The position numbers were made by a program, and so were the translations under genes. From positions 124,001 to 188,000 of the forward strand of contig CADACE010000003.1 in NCBI GenBank assembly GCA_902786265.1: 64,000 nt of DNA, written 5' to 3'. The stretch comes from an uncultured Chloroflexota bacterium (GTDB lineage Bacteria; Chloroflexota; Anaerolineae; Anaerolineales; Anaerolineaceae). This document shows positions 29,202-40,059 of this stretch, in pieces. The notes under the pieces are model-generated. The model was not told the origin of the DNA. It was given only the letters and a program-made list of their open reading frames with translations, and searched no databases. Positions within the stretch are counted from its first letter, which is position 1; every line of letters starts with the position of its first letter.

Positions 29202-30089
29202 TCAACTTTGATTTAACCTTAAGAAAATCTCGTATGTCAATTGACAATCAGACAATGCCCGATGCAACTGATGAGAATAAATTTCATAATATTCCGCTAC
29301 ATCAGCTAATTTATAACCTTTCAAACAATTGATTTTCTTTCTTGCAAGAGGCAGAGTATCAATTACTTTGTTTTTTAATAATGGATATTGACATTTCCTC
29401 AATTTTTCCTGAAGAAAATTAATATCAAACGCTGCATTATGGCAAACGACAGGATTATCTTCAATAAATGTCAAAAATTCCTTCAACACGTTTTCTAACG
29501 GCGAACCATTTTGCTGAAGCATAACATTTGTAATTCCTGTGAGTCCTGTTATTTTATCAGGAAGCAGTTTATCAACAAAGATCAATCTTGAAAAATTATC
29601 CGTTATATCTCCATTATCCACTTTTAACGCAGCAATTTCGATAATTTGATCATTTTTGAAATTCAGACCGGTGGTTTCTATATCCAGAACAATATAAGTT
29701 AATGGTACATTTTTATTTTTACAAGAAGCTCGCCGAATAATGGATATCTTTTTTTGTTTTGCAGCATTACTGAATCCTGATTCTAAGGATATTTTTCCAC
29801 TTTCCTCAAAAGCTTCCGGAGAGGGCTTGCGCATCAACTTGATTCCATCAAAATCAACAATCTCCCATGTTGTATTGTGAACACGGAAATCCATGCGTTG
29901 TTCCCCATCCGAAGGAAAAACCATTGTAGCCTGTCCCGATTTAACATTTTCACAGATTCGTTTCCATAATTCTTCCCGAACCCTTGCGCTCAGCTTCCCT
30001 ACATAGACACCTGTATTTATTTCTGCCATCCATTTGGTCATATCACCGCGAAGTTTCGGAGGGCAATTCGTAAGAACAATAATTGTCAT
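29202..30089 (-). CDS. cas2: Cas2e fused to a DnaQ-like DEDDh 3'-5' exonuclease
   Basis: This 295-residue protein has two parts. Residues 1-95 are Cas2e (MTIIVLTNCPPKLRGDMTKW, then TGVYVGKL). A linker of about 35 residues leads to a DnaQ-like exonuclease with ExoI YIVLDIETTG (D136, E138), ExoII HNAAFDINFL and ExoIII HRALSDCQLTYEI. All DEDDh residues are present, so the exonuclease should be active. Such fusions are known in some I-E systems, where the exonuclease helps trim prespacers before integration with Cas1. The start lies five bases after the restored cas1 stop, with AGAAAAG as ribosome-binding site. It is the last cas gene, next to the leader. Confidence 0.95.
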   Translation of the reverse strand: MTIIVLTNCPPKLRGDMTKWMAEINTGVYVGKLSARVREELWKRICENVKSGQATMVFPSDGEQRMDFRVHNTTWEIVDFDGIKLMRKPSPEAFEESGKISLESGFSNAAKQKKISIIRRASCKNKNVPLTYIVLDIETTGLNFKNDQIIEIAALKVDNGDITDNFSRLIFVDKLLPDKITGLTGITNVMLQQNGSPLENVLKEFLTFIEDNPVVCHNAAFDINFLQEKLRKCQYPLLKNKVIDTLPLARKKINCLKGYKLADVAEYYEIYSHQLHRALSDCQLTYEIFLRLNQS

Positions 30090-30094
30090 CTTTT

Positions 30095-31037
<943 letters not shown>

Positions 31038-31059
31038 TCACATTCCCTTTTCCTTCATA

Positions 31060-31677
31060 TCATCGGACGATCGTCATCAAGCCCATTCCATATGCTTTTC
31101 CGCGGCCGATCCCATTCACGAGCATCTCTTTGAACGAATCTGCATTTGTGACTGTAAGGCCACCTTCATAGGTTGCCGCAAATAATACGGCTTTATTCTT
31201 CCCTTTTGAGAAAGAATACCATTGCGAATGAACCACATCAAATTCATCTTCCCGAAGCAGAAACCCATGTTTTTCTGCACGCTCCAACAGCCATTGCTTT
31301 TGGTAATGCGGAGTAATATGAGCATGGATATCACCACGTTCCTTATTAGCCACACTTTTAACGGGATTCGCTGTCAGGCGGAAGTGCCAATGACTGTTAT
31401 TTTCAACTCTGTTCAGCAATGGTGTGTAATCTTTGATCTCAGCGTTTACTTCCGGAGCGATGAAACCGAATTGTTTTGCGGCCTCCGTCAGATCAGGTTT
31501 TTCAGGACTCAGGATCAACAAGTAAGGACATCCCCGAAGTGTATCGATCCGCCATAAATTACGCTGACGTTCTCCTGAAAAAGACCGCTCTATCGCTCCG
31601 TGAAAAAGATTGGGAGATGCCATCGCTATCATGGTTTTGCGATTTGTTATGTCAAGTTTCAGTCTTGATAGATACAT
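31060..31677 (-). CDS. cas6e: Cas6e crRNA endoribonuclease
   Basis: This protein of about 205 residues begins MYLSRLKLDITNRKTMIAMA, the usual Cas6e/Cse3 N-terminus, with the conserved FHGAIERSF segment that carries the catalytic histidine. It ends in the G-rich GIGRGKAYGMGLM loop. It cuts repeat hairpins of the pre-crRNA and stays bound to the 3' handle in Cascade. The frame is open further upstream to 31731, but the ATG at 31677 fits the family start and has GAGGAAG in front. It follows cas5 by seven bases. Confidence 0.95.
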   Translation of the reverse strand: MYLSRLKLDITNRKTMIAMASPNLFHGAIERSFSGERQRNLWRIDTLRGCPYLLILSPEKPDLTEAAKQFGFIAPEVNAEIKDYTPLLNRVENNSHWHFRLTANPVKSVANKERGDIHAHITPHYQKQWLLERAEKHGFLLREDEFDVVHSQWYSFSKGKNKAVLFAATYEGGLTVTNADSFKEMLVNGIGRGKAYGMGLMTIVR

Positions 31678-31684
31678 AGCTTCC

Positions 31685-32371
31685 TCACAATTCCTGCATG
31701 GGATCATGTGTTCCGATCTCAATTTCAGCATCTTTCATTACAGAATAACCGCGATATCCATATTGCCGATGGCGCGGATCAAAAGTAATCGGTACATCTT
31801 TTTGAATTGCGTCCCGTTTTTCTCCGGGCAATGTATCGATAGTTATCCTCAGACGAGGATTTTCATTATGATTCCGGCGCCGCCAGCGTATTTGTCTCCA
31901 GTCCGGAACCAGCCATGGTTCATCCCGAAGAGCAGTCGGTAAATCTTTATTTCGGATACCAAGACAAAGAGGCAGCGTTGGAGGGCAGGATCGCCGTCCA
32001 AGGAACAACGGAAAAGCCGGATTATTAAGCGCTTCTTCCAATTCAAGTAAAAATTTTTTATCCGGACTTTCCAGCCCAACAAGAAATATCGCATCGGACA
32101 GATAATAACGGCGGGTAACATAGGATACCTTGGCATCCTTTCGCACCATGTGAAAATCCTGCTGCAAAGCTCCCTGCTGATCTGTTCTGACTCCGAAATG
32201 CAACGCAATTAAATCTGACAAATCGGCATCCCGTTTTCTTCCTAAGGCAGCCGCAAGCAATCCAATTACTCCGCTCTTCGTCGGTTCATTGAAAGTATGA
32301 CGAATTTCAAATTTTGATTCAGAGCCCCAGGATTGAAACGGAGCAGCCAGTCTGAGTAATAATGTACTCAT
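31685..32371 (-). CDS. cas5e: Cas5e Cascade subunit
   Basis: This 228-residue protein starts TLLLRLAAPFQSWGSESKFE, then TFNEPTKSGVIGLLAAALGR, the hallmark N-terminus of Cas5e/CasD. It binds the 5' handle of the crRNA and contacts Cse1 and the last Cas7 in Cascade. The ORF lies between cas7 (14 bases upstream) and cas6e (seven bases downstream). Nothing is missing. Confidence 0.96.
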   Translation of the reverse strand: MSTLLLRLAAPFQSWGSESKFEIRHTFNEPTKSGVIGLLAAALGRKRDADLSDLIALHFGVRTDQQGALQQDFHMVRKDAKVSYVTRRYYLSDAIFLVGLESPDKKFLLELEEALNNPAFPLFLGRRSCPPTLPLCLGIRNKDLPTALRDEPWLVPDWRQIRWRRRNHNENPRLRITIDTLPGEKRDAIQKDVPITFDPRHRQYGYRGYSVMKDAEIEIGTHDPMQEL

Positions 32372-32385
32372 TTCTGCACCTCTTT

Positions 32386-33441
32386 CTAAAAGGATGCGGA
32401 AACGGTTTCAGCTAATTTGTCTAATAGATCATTGATAGGCATGACATCCGCGATCGCTTCCAATTTTCCTGTACGATCCGTACCAAGTGCACAAACCGGT
32501 TCTGAAACAAACATTTTGTATGTTTCCTGAGCGTATTTAATAAAACATTCTTCCGATTTTTCCATGTAACCATTGGCACAGGCAGGTACCGGTTTTTCAA
32601 AAGCTCCTGCCATATTGACCGGCTGATCACAGCGCACCGTTATATAAACCATATCCGGCAAGGTACGGTTGGCATAAGAATTCTGTTTCCCGGTTGGCAT
32701 GGAAAAAATAAATGATTCCGCGAAACCCTTCACAACTTCCGAAACATCTTTTCCAAGTGTTTTCTGCAGTTCCACCGCATTAACCGTGGCATAGCGATAA
32801 AGTGTAGCGGCATTGAATTCGTTTGTGCCTAAATGCCCGGCACCGGCATTATCTTCCGGGGAGCAGTCATCAACAGCAGTAAAGTAATCATATTCATTAT
32901 GAATGGCATGTGTCGAAATACTGTGAGCAACCTGAGCAGCAGCATCATAATTCAAAGATGGGTCGTCAGCAACCATTCGACCAAAAAGTGCCATGTCCAC
33001 AGATGGATCGGAACTGAGTTTTTCCTTAAATAACTTTTTATCTTTTTCTCCGGAAAGGACCAGTTCAGCCAGTCCTTTAGCCTGTGCATCACTCATAAAA
33101 AACAGTGCGTCAGTTCCTTTTTCAGCACTTTTTATTTTTAATCCTGCATTTACCAGAGCATCTGTCGCAAGCTTTTCAGCATCAGCAAGCTGATTCACTT
33201 CTGAAATCTTCGCAGCGACCTTTTGAACGATTGCCTTTGTTCGGTCACCGGACCAGGATTCTTCATAATCTGCACGGAACATTTCCCTCATCGCATGCTT
33301 CCAGGATTGGCTGGAAACACGGGCACGGGTCACACCACCGTATTGAGCGGTTTTCGGACTGCCGGTATCATCCCGGTTGACACAACTGGGCGGAACAGTC
33401 TGCAAAACATGGATGTCGATATACAAACGATTTTTAGTCAT
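32386..33441 (-). CDS. cas7e: Cas7e Cascade backbone subunit
   Basis: This protein of 351 residues starts MTKNRLYIDIHVLQTVPPSC, then GGVTRARVSSQSWKHAMR, typical of Cas7e/CasC. Six copies form the crRNA-covering backbone of Cascade. The frame is open to 33459, but the ATG at 33441 is preceded by GAGAGGAAG and matches the family start. It overlaps the cse2 stop by eight bases, indicating translational coupling. Confidence 0.96.
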   Translation of the reverse strand: MTKNRLYIDIHVLQTVPPSCVNRDDTGSPKTAQYGGVTRARVSSQSWKHAMREMFRADYEESWSGDRTKAIVQKVAAKISEVNQLADAEKLATDALVNAGLKIKSAEKGTDALFFMSDAQAKGLAELVLSGEKDKKLFKEKLSSDPSVDMALFGRMVADDPSLNYDAAAQVAHSISTHAIHNEYDYFTAVDDCSPEDNAGAGHLGTNEFNAATLYRYATVNAVELQKTLGKDVSEVVKGFAESFIFSMPTGKQNSYANRTLPDMVYITVRCDQPVNMAGAFEKPVPACANGYMEKSEECFIKYAQETYKMFVSEPVCALGTDRTGKLEAIADVMPINDLLDKLAETVSASF

Positions 33442-34042
33442 GGTTTTCTTCCTCTCCATTATTGGTATTATATTTTTTGTTCAATTCTCTGTAAAAATCC
33501 TGTCCCCATCGCAAACGAACCGATGGAGAAAACTCTGTATTCTGATAAAAATAAAGATCCTTCGCAAGAGCCGGATAATCAAGCGGAATACCTTCTCCCC
33601 GCAAGAGTTGAATTAGCGTCCGCAAGTGATAAGACACTTCAGTTATATCGGTTGATGTAGCAACAGTATTGAACCTCCGCAAAACTCTTTCCTTCTCATC
33701 GTCTGAATGAACTAACCTTGCTACCGCACTCCCAAAAGGAACATCACTCTTACTCATGGGATCTTTTACTGGATCATGCCCTTGCTGATGCAATGCAAAC
33801 AATGTTAATGCTGTATAAACAGCCCATTCGGCGAAGGATGGTTTTCCTGAAGGGCTATAAAACTCTTCCGGCATGTTTTGGAGAAAAATCCCCCATAATT
33901 CCGGAATTTCACCCGGTGCATACCCTACGCCTTTTCGTAAATTAGCAAGATTCGCTTTCCGGGAACCTTCATTTCCGGATTTCAGGATTTTGTCAATTTG
34001 CCTTTCGGTATAATAAAAAACCTGATTATATATTTCTGCCAT
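33434..34042 (-). CDS. cse2: Cse2 (Cas11) small subunit of Cascade
   Basis: This 202-residue helical protein contains the Cse2 features RKANLANLRKGVGYAPGEIP and FTLFALHQQGHDP near the middle, ending in a basic region. Two copies line the inner face of Cascade and stabilise the R-loop. It lies three bases after cse1 and overlaps cas7 at its end. Confidence 0.93.
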   Translation of the reverse strand: MAEIYNQVFYYTERQIDKILKSGNEGSRKANLANLRKGVGYAPGEIPELWGIFLQNMPEEFYSPSGKPSFAEWAVYTALTLFALHQQGHDPVKDPMSKSDVPFGSAVARLVHSDDEKERVLRRFNTVATSTDITEVSYHLRTLIQLLRGEGIPLDYPALAKDLYFYQNTEFSPSVRLRWGQDFYRELNKKYNTNNGEEENHD

Positions 34043-34045
34043 ATG

Positions 34046-35662
34046 TTATGCTCCTTTGGAATCATAAATGTGGGTTAGTCTGTTTATAAATGCGTTAAAC
34101 GCTTCAGGCGCGGAATAAAAATATTCTTTATTATTTTTATCGACGATCTTTCTGCCGCTGAATGCTTCCGGCCCGGATTCTTCCACAAGCTCACGACCGA
34201 GATCTTTTGCTATCGTTTTAGCTTTGTCTCGCCATTTCAATTGTATATAATTCATTTCTTCAGGATTTTGACCTGATGTAAGATTTTCAAGCCATGTACG
34301 AAACGGTTGATTAACACGGAAATAATATTGCTCTTTTGCCCGGTTCGCAAATTCCTGATTTTCTCCGCCTGCTGCTTTCACTAAATCAGATGCAAGCTTC
34401 CATACCAATTTGGCTATATCATCAATAGAAACCAGTTCACTTTTTATCCTTTCCTGCCACTGTCTGCCGGATTCAGTAAGCAAACCGGCATGAAATGAAA
34501 GAAAGTCACTGAAAACATTTTCAATGTTTGATTTCTGGCTTCCACCTCCATACACAACACCAGCCATTTTAAACCTCATCATTCTTTTACGAATTTGAGG
34601 ATATTCATCAATAACTGCTTTAATCCATAAAGCTATACCCGATATTTCGGAATTATCTTCATTCCCTACTATAGCGGGAAAATCCCTCCATATCTGTTTT
34701 GAAAAGTTGTGTAAATAAGGTTTATAACCAATATTGTTTCCTTTGTTATCTTTGTCATAGCACCATAAAGTCATAGGTTCATATGGATAACAATTTTTTC
34801 TATCAAAAAAAACACCGCCTAAGGATCGAAATCCTGTTACAAGATTATCCTTTCTGACCAACAAAATACGTCTGGACTGTAAAGTGAATAATTCTGCAAG
34901 ATTATTTGGAACAGCTATTTCTTTTCGTTGATCTGTATGTACACTGCTATATTCCCAAACAGGGATATCCTTTTCCCATAATTTTTTTCCATTATGTAAG
35001 AAAACTAAATTTAATAAAAGTGTTTCAAATAAATTATTACCTACAGCCATAATTAGACCTAATTGTCCTAACCAACCAACACCGCAAGAAGGCAAATTAG
35101 CTCCTCGAGGCACTGGTTTTCCAGAATTGTCATCATAGGCATTTAAATTGATTAACCACCTGGCTGATTCAGAAAAAGATAAAGTTTCTTTATAATTTCC
35201 ATCTCTTGAGCTGAATAATCGAACTTTGTTATCACTCTCAGAAATTGTGCCATTTAGTTTTTTTGCACTGTATTCTGTACCAATATTAAGTTCCGGCACC
35301 TGATAAAATGGTCGTTCCGGATGAAAGAGCCAGAAACGCTCATGCCATTGTTTCAGGTAATCCCGAATCGACTTTTCTGGAAAGGCGCCAAGCTCCCAAA
35401 GTTCTCCCCAACGTTCAAGGGCATTGTCTTCATCCAACGGTTCCGGGTTTCCTTCCACATCCACCCGGCTGAAAACAGTATGCAAGACCGCCAACAGGAC
35501 ACGCATGATCGCTATATCCTGTGTCGGAAGTTCGCCTGCCAGATCTTCATATTCATGTGCGTGAAGCAGAGCATCTGTCAGTGAGACTTCTTCAACAGTG
35601 CAATCCGGTTTCATGACACGGATCCAGGGCTCATCCAATAAATTGAATTCAATATCTTTCAT
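34046..35662 (-). CDS. cse1: Cse1 (Cas8e) large subunit of Cascade
   Basis: This 538-residue protein begins FNLLDEPWIRVMKPDCTVEE, the standard Cse1/CasA start. It continues with LPTQDIAIMRVLLAVLHTVF and the RGANLPSCGVGWLGQLG region, with a helical C-terminal bundle. Cse1 recognises the PAM and recruits Cas3. The length is usual. The start overlaps the cas3 stop by 14 bases. Confidence 0.95.
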   Translation of the reverse strand: MKDIEFNLLDEPWIRVMKPDCTVEEVSLTDALLHAHEYEDLAGELPTQDIAIMRVLLAVLHTVFSRVDVEGNPEPLDEDNALERWGELWELGAFPEKSIRDYLKQWHERFWLFHPERPFYQVPELNIGTEYSAKKLNGTISESDNKVRLFSSRDGNYKETLSFSESARWLINLNAYDDNSGKPVPRGANLPSCGVGWLGQLGLIMAVGNNLFETLLLNLVFLHNGKKLWEKDIPVWEYSSVHTDQRKEIAVPNNLAELFTLQSRRILLVRKDNLVTGFRSLGGVFFDRKNCYPYEPMTLWCYDKDNKGNNIGYKPYLHNFSKQIWRDFPAIVGNEDNSEISGIALWIKAVIDEYPQIRKRMMRFKMAGVVYGGGSQKSNIENVFSDFLSFHAGLLTESGRQWQERIKSELVSIDDIAKLVWKLASDLVKAAGGENQEFANRAKEQYYFRVNQPFRTWLENLTSGQNPEEMNYIQLKWRDKAKTIAKDLGRELVEESGPEAFSGRKIVDKNNKEYFYSAPEAFNAFINRLTHIYDSKGA

Positions 35663-38381
35663 TTTCCTCCTTTCCTTTTGTCACGATCAGACCTTTATCC
35701 CTGGTATAGGTCAAAAGAAAATCACAAAGCTCGGTCTGATTATTCTCATCCAACAGGAGAATCAATTCTCCTTTCAACAACCCTGCCCGCTGCCACTCGG
35801 GAAACATGATTATATTTTTCGCTTCCAACTCATTTATGGCCTTCACTGAATTCATACCAATATTAAATATAAACGGTAAATTCATTTTTTGACGGGCAAT
35901 TTTCCGGGCTTCTTCGGGTGAAGGCTGGCGATCACGGCTGACTTTCGCTCCGCCTTCTGACCAGGGCAGAAAACCAACCGATCCATCCGGATACTGTCTC
36001 ATGATCAATATCGAAATTGATTGAATACCGTCGCGAACACTGGCTTCTGCGGTTTCTGTATTACCCGGATGAGGTGTATTCAGCAATCCTTTTATTGTTT
36101 CTTTTCTTTTCTCTCTCGGTTTCGAAATACAGAACTGATCCGCTTTGTTTTGCTGTTTGAGGATTTGCATCCGATAAGCATTCCAGTCATTTTCATGCTG
36201 GTCCGAATCCTTGTAAGTCTCCTGAACAAGGTCAGGAATATCATTAGGAAGAATAATCTCATCAGGCAGGAGAGCCTTTGTCTGCGCAAGTATCCAGCGG
36301 CCATAAATCAGCACGCTTTGTTCCACAAGGTCTTCATCCGATGCGCCAAGAACAACACACTGAGCCTGTTTCAGTTTTTCCGGACGAATTCGTTCATGAC
36401 GATGCAGGCGTCCGATCCTTTGCAAAAGTAGATCCATCGGACATAGGTCAGTTATCAAAAAATCGAAATCGATATCCAGAGACTGCTCCAACACCTGTGT
36501 TCCAACGATAACCAATTTATTTCGTTGTTCCGGAGTAGAATTTTTACCGATCCGTTCCAAAAGATCTTTTTCGCGTTCAGCTCGATCCGGAGCGATAAAC
36601 TGAGAATGAAATAACAGTACTGTTACACCCGGAATGCTCTCTTCAATTATCTGTGAGAGTTCCTGGGCTCTTTTGACTGTATTCACGATCACGCCCGCAC
36701 ATCCTCCATCAGCTAAAGCTTCGGAAAGATTTTCAATGACAGAATCATCAGAGATTTTTTTGATCGTGACAGGAGTCTTCTTTCCTGTATAGGGAATTTC
36801 CAGTGAATTAGGCTCATTACCATCAGTCCAGGTCAGGAGCGGATATCCCCGGCTGGTTTTCCATTTTTCATCTTCACTTTTCAGATTTTTTTCACCGATA
36901 TAAGCAGTGACGATTTCAGTTCTTCTTTTCGCCGGAAGTGTCGCAGAAAGAATAATAACAGGCACGCCATAACTGCCAAGCCAGCGTAAAACACAATCCA
37001 TGTAATGATTCATATAGGCATCATAGGCATGACATTCATCAAGAATAACTACTTTTCCTGCAAGTCCGAGATGCCGCAGCATGACATGTTTTCGGGAAAG
37101 CCCTGCAAGCAGCAATTGATCGACCGTTCCAATCACAAAATCAGCCAGCAGTTTCTGCTTTCGACCTCTGAACCATTCATGGACGATCAGGTTTTGGTCC
37201 TCATCACTGCTGATTTCCGCATTACCTTCAAAAAGATCACGGTAATCATCATTTAACTCAGCCATCCCATGAGCTAAATTAATAGTCTGAACTGTCTCTT
37301 CAGACTGACTTCTCGCCCAAGGGATCAAACGGGTGAATATTCCATTTGTTGTTGCTTGTGTAGGCAGTCCAAAGAAAATGCCTGAGGCCCCTGTTTTGGT
37401 TGCCAATGCTTCAGCTGCGTATAATGCAGCCTCTGTTTTTCCATATCCCATCGGAGCCTCAAGAATATAAACCCCTTTTCCATCAGTGTGATTAATGATG
37501 TCCATAAACTGTTTCTGGACATCATTGGGCTTTATATCTTTGGCAATATATTTAAACCGCTTTGAAAAACTATCAGAATTTGCAACATAACAGTCTGGAG
37601 CCCATGGCTGCATATTTTGCTTATTGAATTTTTCCCATGCTATTTCAATTCGCTCAGGATAAATATCGAAAGATCCTGCTGAATCTATATCTATAAGTGG
37701 GAAATAATATGGATTGGATGCGATCCAGTCAGCCATAATCAGTAATCCTGTCAACAGCATTTGGGAAGATTGGTTGAACACAGGAAGTTCACTAACAGAA
37801 TGATAGCCGCATTGCTGAAGAGAATAATCGATCCACTGATCCCAGACATTACTCCAAATAGTTTTATATGGTTCAATTGCTCCCATTCTCCCATAATAGT
37901 TTTCCGGATGACAATCCATATCATCACTGTTTAATGTTTCCTGCGGAGCTCCATGGTGAGCCCCAATAACAACAGATAATCCGACAGGAAATTTTCTTTC
38001 CCTTAATATACATTGACCAGCCAAAGCATGAGGACTGTTATATAGGAAAAAGGAATTATCCGGAATATCTATCTCTTTACAATCCAACAATTTTCTGATT
38101 TCCGGGAGATTTTCGAGTATCCTCGCCGCAAAAACAGGAGTAAATTTGCCAATATCATGAAGATATGCTGCTAATTTGCAAACAGATATCGCATCACCCG
38201 TTTCTATCTGACATTCAAAAAAATTCAAGATATTCGGAGACAACCAATAGACAACAAGTTTTTCCATAATTCCGGCTGTGTCTTCCAGATGCATCCAGAC
38301 TGGCAGCCATTTTCCGGAATCATCTCGATCCGTTTTTCCCGGTAAGTATTTGAGTAATTCGTTTCGTTCCTGTGATATCAT
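35649..38381 (-). CDS. cas3: Cas3 HD nuclease-helicase
   Basis: This 910-residue protein has the HD nuclease first: YLHDIGKFTP (H75, D76) and GAHHGAPQET. The SF2 helicase follows: Walker A EAPMGYGKTEAAL (about 310), motif II ILDECHAYDAY (about 448), motif III ILSATLPAKRR, motif VI LLQRIGRLHRH. It degrades the displaced DNA strand after Cascade binding. It is the first gene of the operon and overlaps cse1. All catalytic motifs look intact, so interference should work even if cas1 is broken. Confidence 0.96.
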   Translation of the reverse strand: MISQERNELLKYLPGKTDRDDSGKWLPVWMHLEDTAGIMEKLVVYWLSPNILNFFECQIETGDAISVCKLAAYLHDIGKFTPVFAARILENLPEIRKLLDCKEIDIPDNSFFLYNSPHALAGQCILRERKFPVGLSVVIGAHHGAPQETLNSDDMDCHPENYYGRMGAIEPYKTIWSNVWDQWIDYSLQQCGYHSVSELPVFNQSSQMLLTGLLIMADWIASNPYYFPLIDIDSAGSFDIYPERIEIAWEKFNKQNMQPWAPDCYVANSDSFSKRFKYIAKDIKPNDVQKQFMDIINHTDGKGVYILEAPMGYGKTEAALYAAEALATKTGASGIFFGLPTQATTNGIFTRLIPWARSQSEETVQTINLAHGMAELNDDYRDLFEGNAEISSDEDQNLIVHEWFRGRKQKLLADFVIGTVDQLLLAGLSRKHVMLRHLGLAGKVVILDECHAYDAYMNHYMDCVLRWLGSYGVPVIILSATLPAKRRTEIVTAYIGEKNLKSEDEKWKTSRGYPLLTWTDGNEPNSLEIPYTGKKTPVTIKKISDDSVIENLSEALADGGCAGVIVNTVKRAQELSQIIEESIPGVTVLLFHSQFIAPDRAEREKDLLERIGKNSTPEQRNKLVIVGTQVLEQSLDIDFDFLITDLCPMDLLLQRIGRLHRHERIRPEKLKQAQCVVLGASDEDLVEQSVLIYGRWILAQTKALLPDEIILPNDIPDLVQETYKDSDQHENDWNAYRMQILKQQNKADQFCISKPREKRKETIKGLLNTPHPGNTETAEASVRDGIQSISILIMRQYPDGSVGFLPWSEGGAKVSRDRQPSPEEARKIARQKMNLPFIFNIGMNSVKAINELEAKNIIMFPEWQRAGLLKGELILLLDENNQTELCDFLLTYTRDKGLIVTKGKEENERY

Positions 38382-38416
38382 CTCATCAGATCTTTTCAGT
38401 TCAAAATTTCTAATTT

Positions 38417-38459
38417 ATTATACATATAACGGTCATATCACTGGTCCAATAATTTGGAC
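38417..38459 (-). promoter_or_regulatory. Putative cas operon promoter and operator
   Basis: On the minus strand a TATAAT (38422-38417) lies 36 bases before the cas3 start. The inverted repeat GTCCAA-TAAT-TTGGAC (38444-38459) lies 21 bases upstream of the -10. Its TTGGAC half could serve as a distant -35, or the dyad may be a regulator site. The promoter assignment is tentative. Confidence 0.4.
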
Positions 38460-38851
38460 GGTATTTGTCTGATTTCGATTTTTTGATAAATGTCATGTAA
38501 ATTTATGATAAAGATCAGTCATACCAATGATACACGAATTTTTTTTATTGTCAGCTTAATTCTGGTGTCAGGAGCCACCTTCTGCCCTGTTCAAGTTAAT
38601 AAATCTGTCAATTCCGGTATAAAAATTTATCCTGGGATTTGCTGACGGCTGCAGGCTTTTTCAATACATTTCATCTATTGATCCGTTTACGGACAGATGA
38701 GAAAAGCACCGTAATCATGCCCGTAATACGCCAAAGGCAATCATATCAGAAAATTTTCTTCGGGCGGGGTAATAAATCGGACCATATCTGAAATCAGCGG
38801 CTGTCAGTACAAATGTCACCCCGATTCCCTTACAAACATCAGCCTCCGTCG
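38460..38851. other. Gene-free region upstream of the cas operon
   Basis: About 390 bases show no frame longer than 60 codons and no RNA gene that I can recognise. AT-rich near the cas promoter, the composition turns GC-rich towards 38850, where the duplicated repeat unit begins. Confidence 0.45.
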
Positions 38852-39348
38852 GCGCGCGCAGGAGACTGATCCGCGTGCTTTACCATATCACCGAAAGGCC
38901 ACGACGCGCACGCGAATCTGTCTCCTGTGCTCAGAGATGAACGCTGCGGGATGTCCCTGACGCTTGTCGGAAAAGCAGGTGCTGATCTGCCCGTACAATG
39001 AGCAGGATTCTCCTTCCGCTGTGTCCGGGGTAAGCACAGGAGATCAGACAGAGGGTCGGTTCGTGACGCCTAATAGCAGCGGCGGCGCCGGTGGGATCAT
39101 TTCTCCCGGACACCCTGACGCGCGCCGGCGAGAAACGATCCCTCAGCACCTTCGGGCGTCAGGAACTGTCCCCCGGGGTCACGGCGCCATATCCCGCGGT
39201 AGGATGGGGATGGTTCGCCCGAGGCGAATGCCGAGGGGAGCCACGCCCCGTTTTCATGGATTGAGCGCCCATCTTTTTTCACAGCAAGGCTCTTACACCA
39301 AATCGTCAAGGACAGGCGCTCTTCCCTTTGAAGCTGGAGGACAGTTCC
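38852..39348. repeat. Repeat unit, copy 1 of a ~497 bp direct duplication
   Basis: This GC-rich unit begins GCGCGCGCAGG and ends AGGACAGTTCC. It recurs with about 94% identity by eye at 39411-39906. It contains a 50-base hairpin (39093-39142) with arms GGGATCATTTCTC and GAGAAACGATCCC (one mismatch). It also contains GACAGTTCC / GGAACTGTC-like motifs. Short frames inside look non-coding, since both copies keep base-level rather than codon-level identity. Confidence 0.85.
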
Positions 39349-39410
39349 GCTGACGTGTAACCGTCCCCGCCGCCTGATGTGAACCGGCCCCCTTTGCGTC
39401 GGAAAATCAG

Positions 39411-39906
39411 GCGCGCGCAGGTGACTGGTCCGCGTGCTTTACCATATCACCGAAAGGCCACGACGCGTACGCGGATCTGTCTCCTGTGCTCAGAGATGAA
39501 CGCTGCGGGATGTCCCTGACGCTTGTCGGAAAAGCAGGTGCTGATCTGCCCGTACAATCAGCAGGGTTCTCCTTCCGCTGTGTCCGGGTAAAGCACAGGA
39601 GATCAGACAGGGGGTCGGTTCGTGACGCCTAATGGCAGCGGCGGCGCCGGTGGGATCATTTCTCCCGGACACACTGCGTGCGCCGGGGAGAAACGATCCC
39701 TCGGCCCCTTCGGGCGTCAGGAACTGTCCCCCGGGGTCACGGCGCCATAATCCGCGTAAGGATGGGGATGGTTCGCCCAAAGCGAATTCCGAGGGGAGCT
39801 TCGCCCCGTCTTCATGGATTGAGCGCCCATCTTTTTTCACAGCAAGGCTCTGACATCAAATCGCCAGGTACAGGCGCTCTTCCCTTTGAAGCTGGAGGAC
39901 AGTTCC
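39411..39906. repeat. Repeat unit, copy 2 of a ~497 bp direct duplication
   Basis: This copy is collinear with 38852-39348 at an offset of 559 bases falling to 558, so it has one indel. Its hairpin lies at 39652-39700. Past the copy, ACCGTCCCCGTCC and GAAATGATCCC continue the same short-motif vocabulary to about 39965. Such motif clusters resemble repeats mobilised by REP-associated tyrosine transposases, but no transposase gene is present in the window. Confidence 0.85.
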
Positions 39907-40059
39907 CCTCGGCGCAAGCGCCTCAGGAGAACCGTCCCCGTCCATGTTGAGAAATGATCCCGCGGCACCTTTGTTCTATATCGCTACCACATTTTTTGCG
40001 TTTTGTCAACGGACAACATTGCCGGTTTTCTTTTTTGAAGTTTTGATGTAGACTCAGGA

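Noticed and set aside
38931..39853. Frames of 70-130 codons in the duplicated unit, present in both copies
   Set aside because: Both strands are open because of GC-rich sequence. There are no ribosome-binding sites, and the changes between copies do not look codon-constrained.
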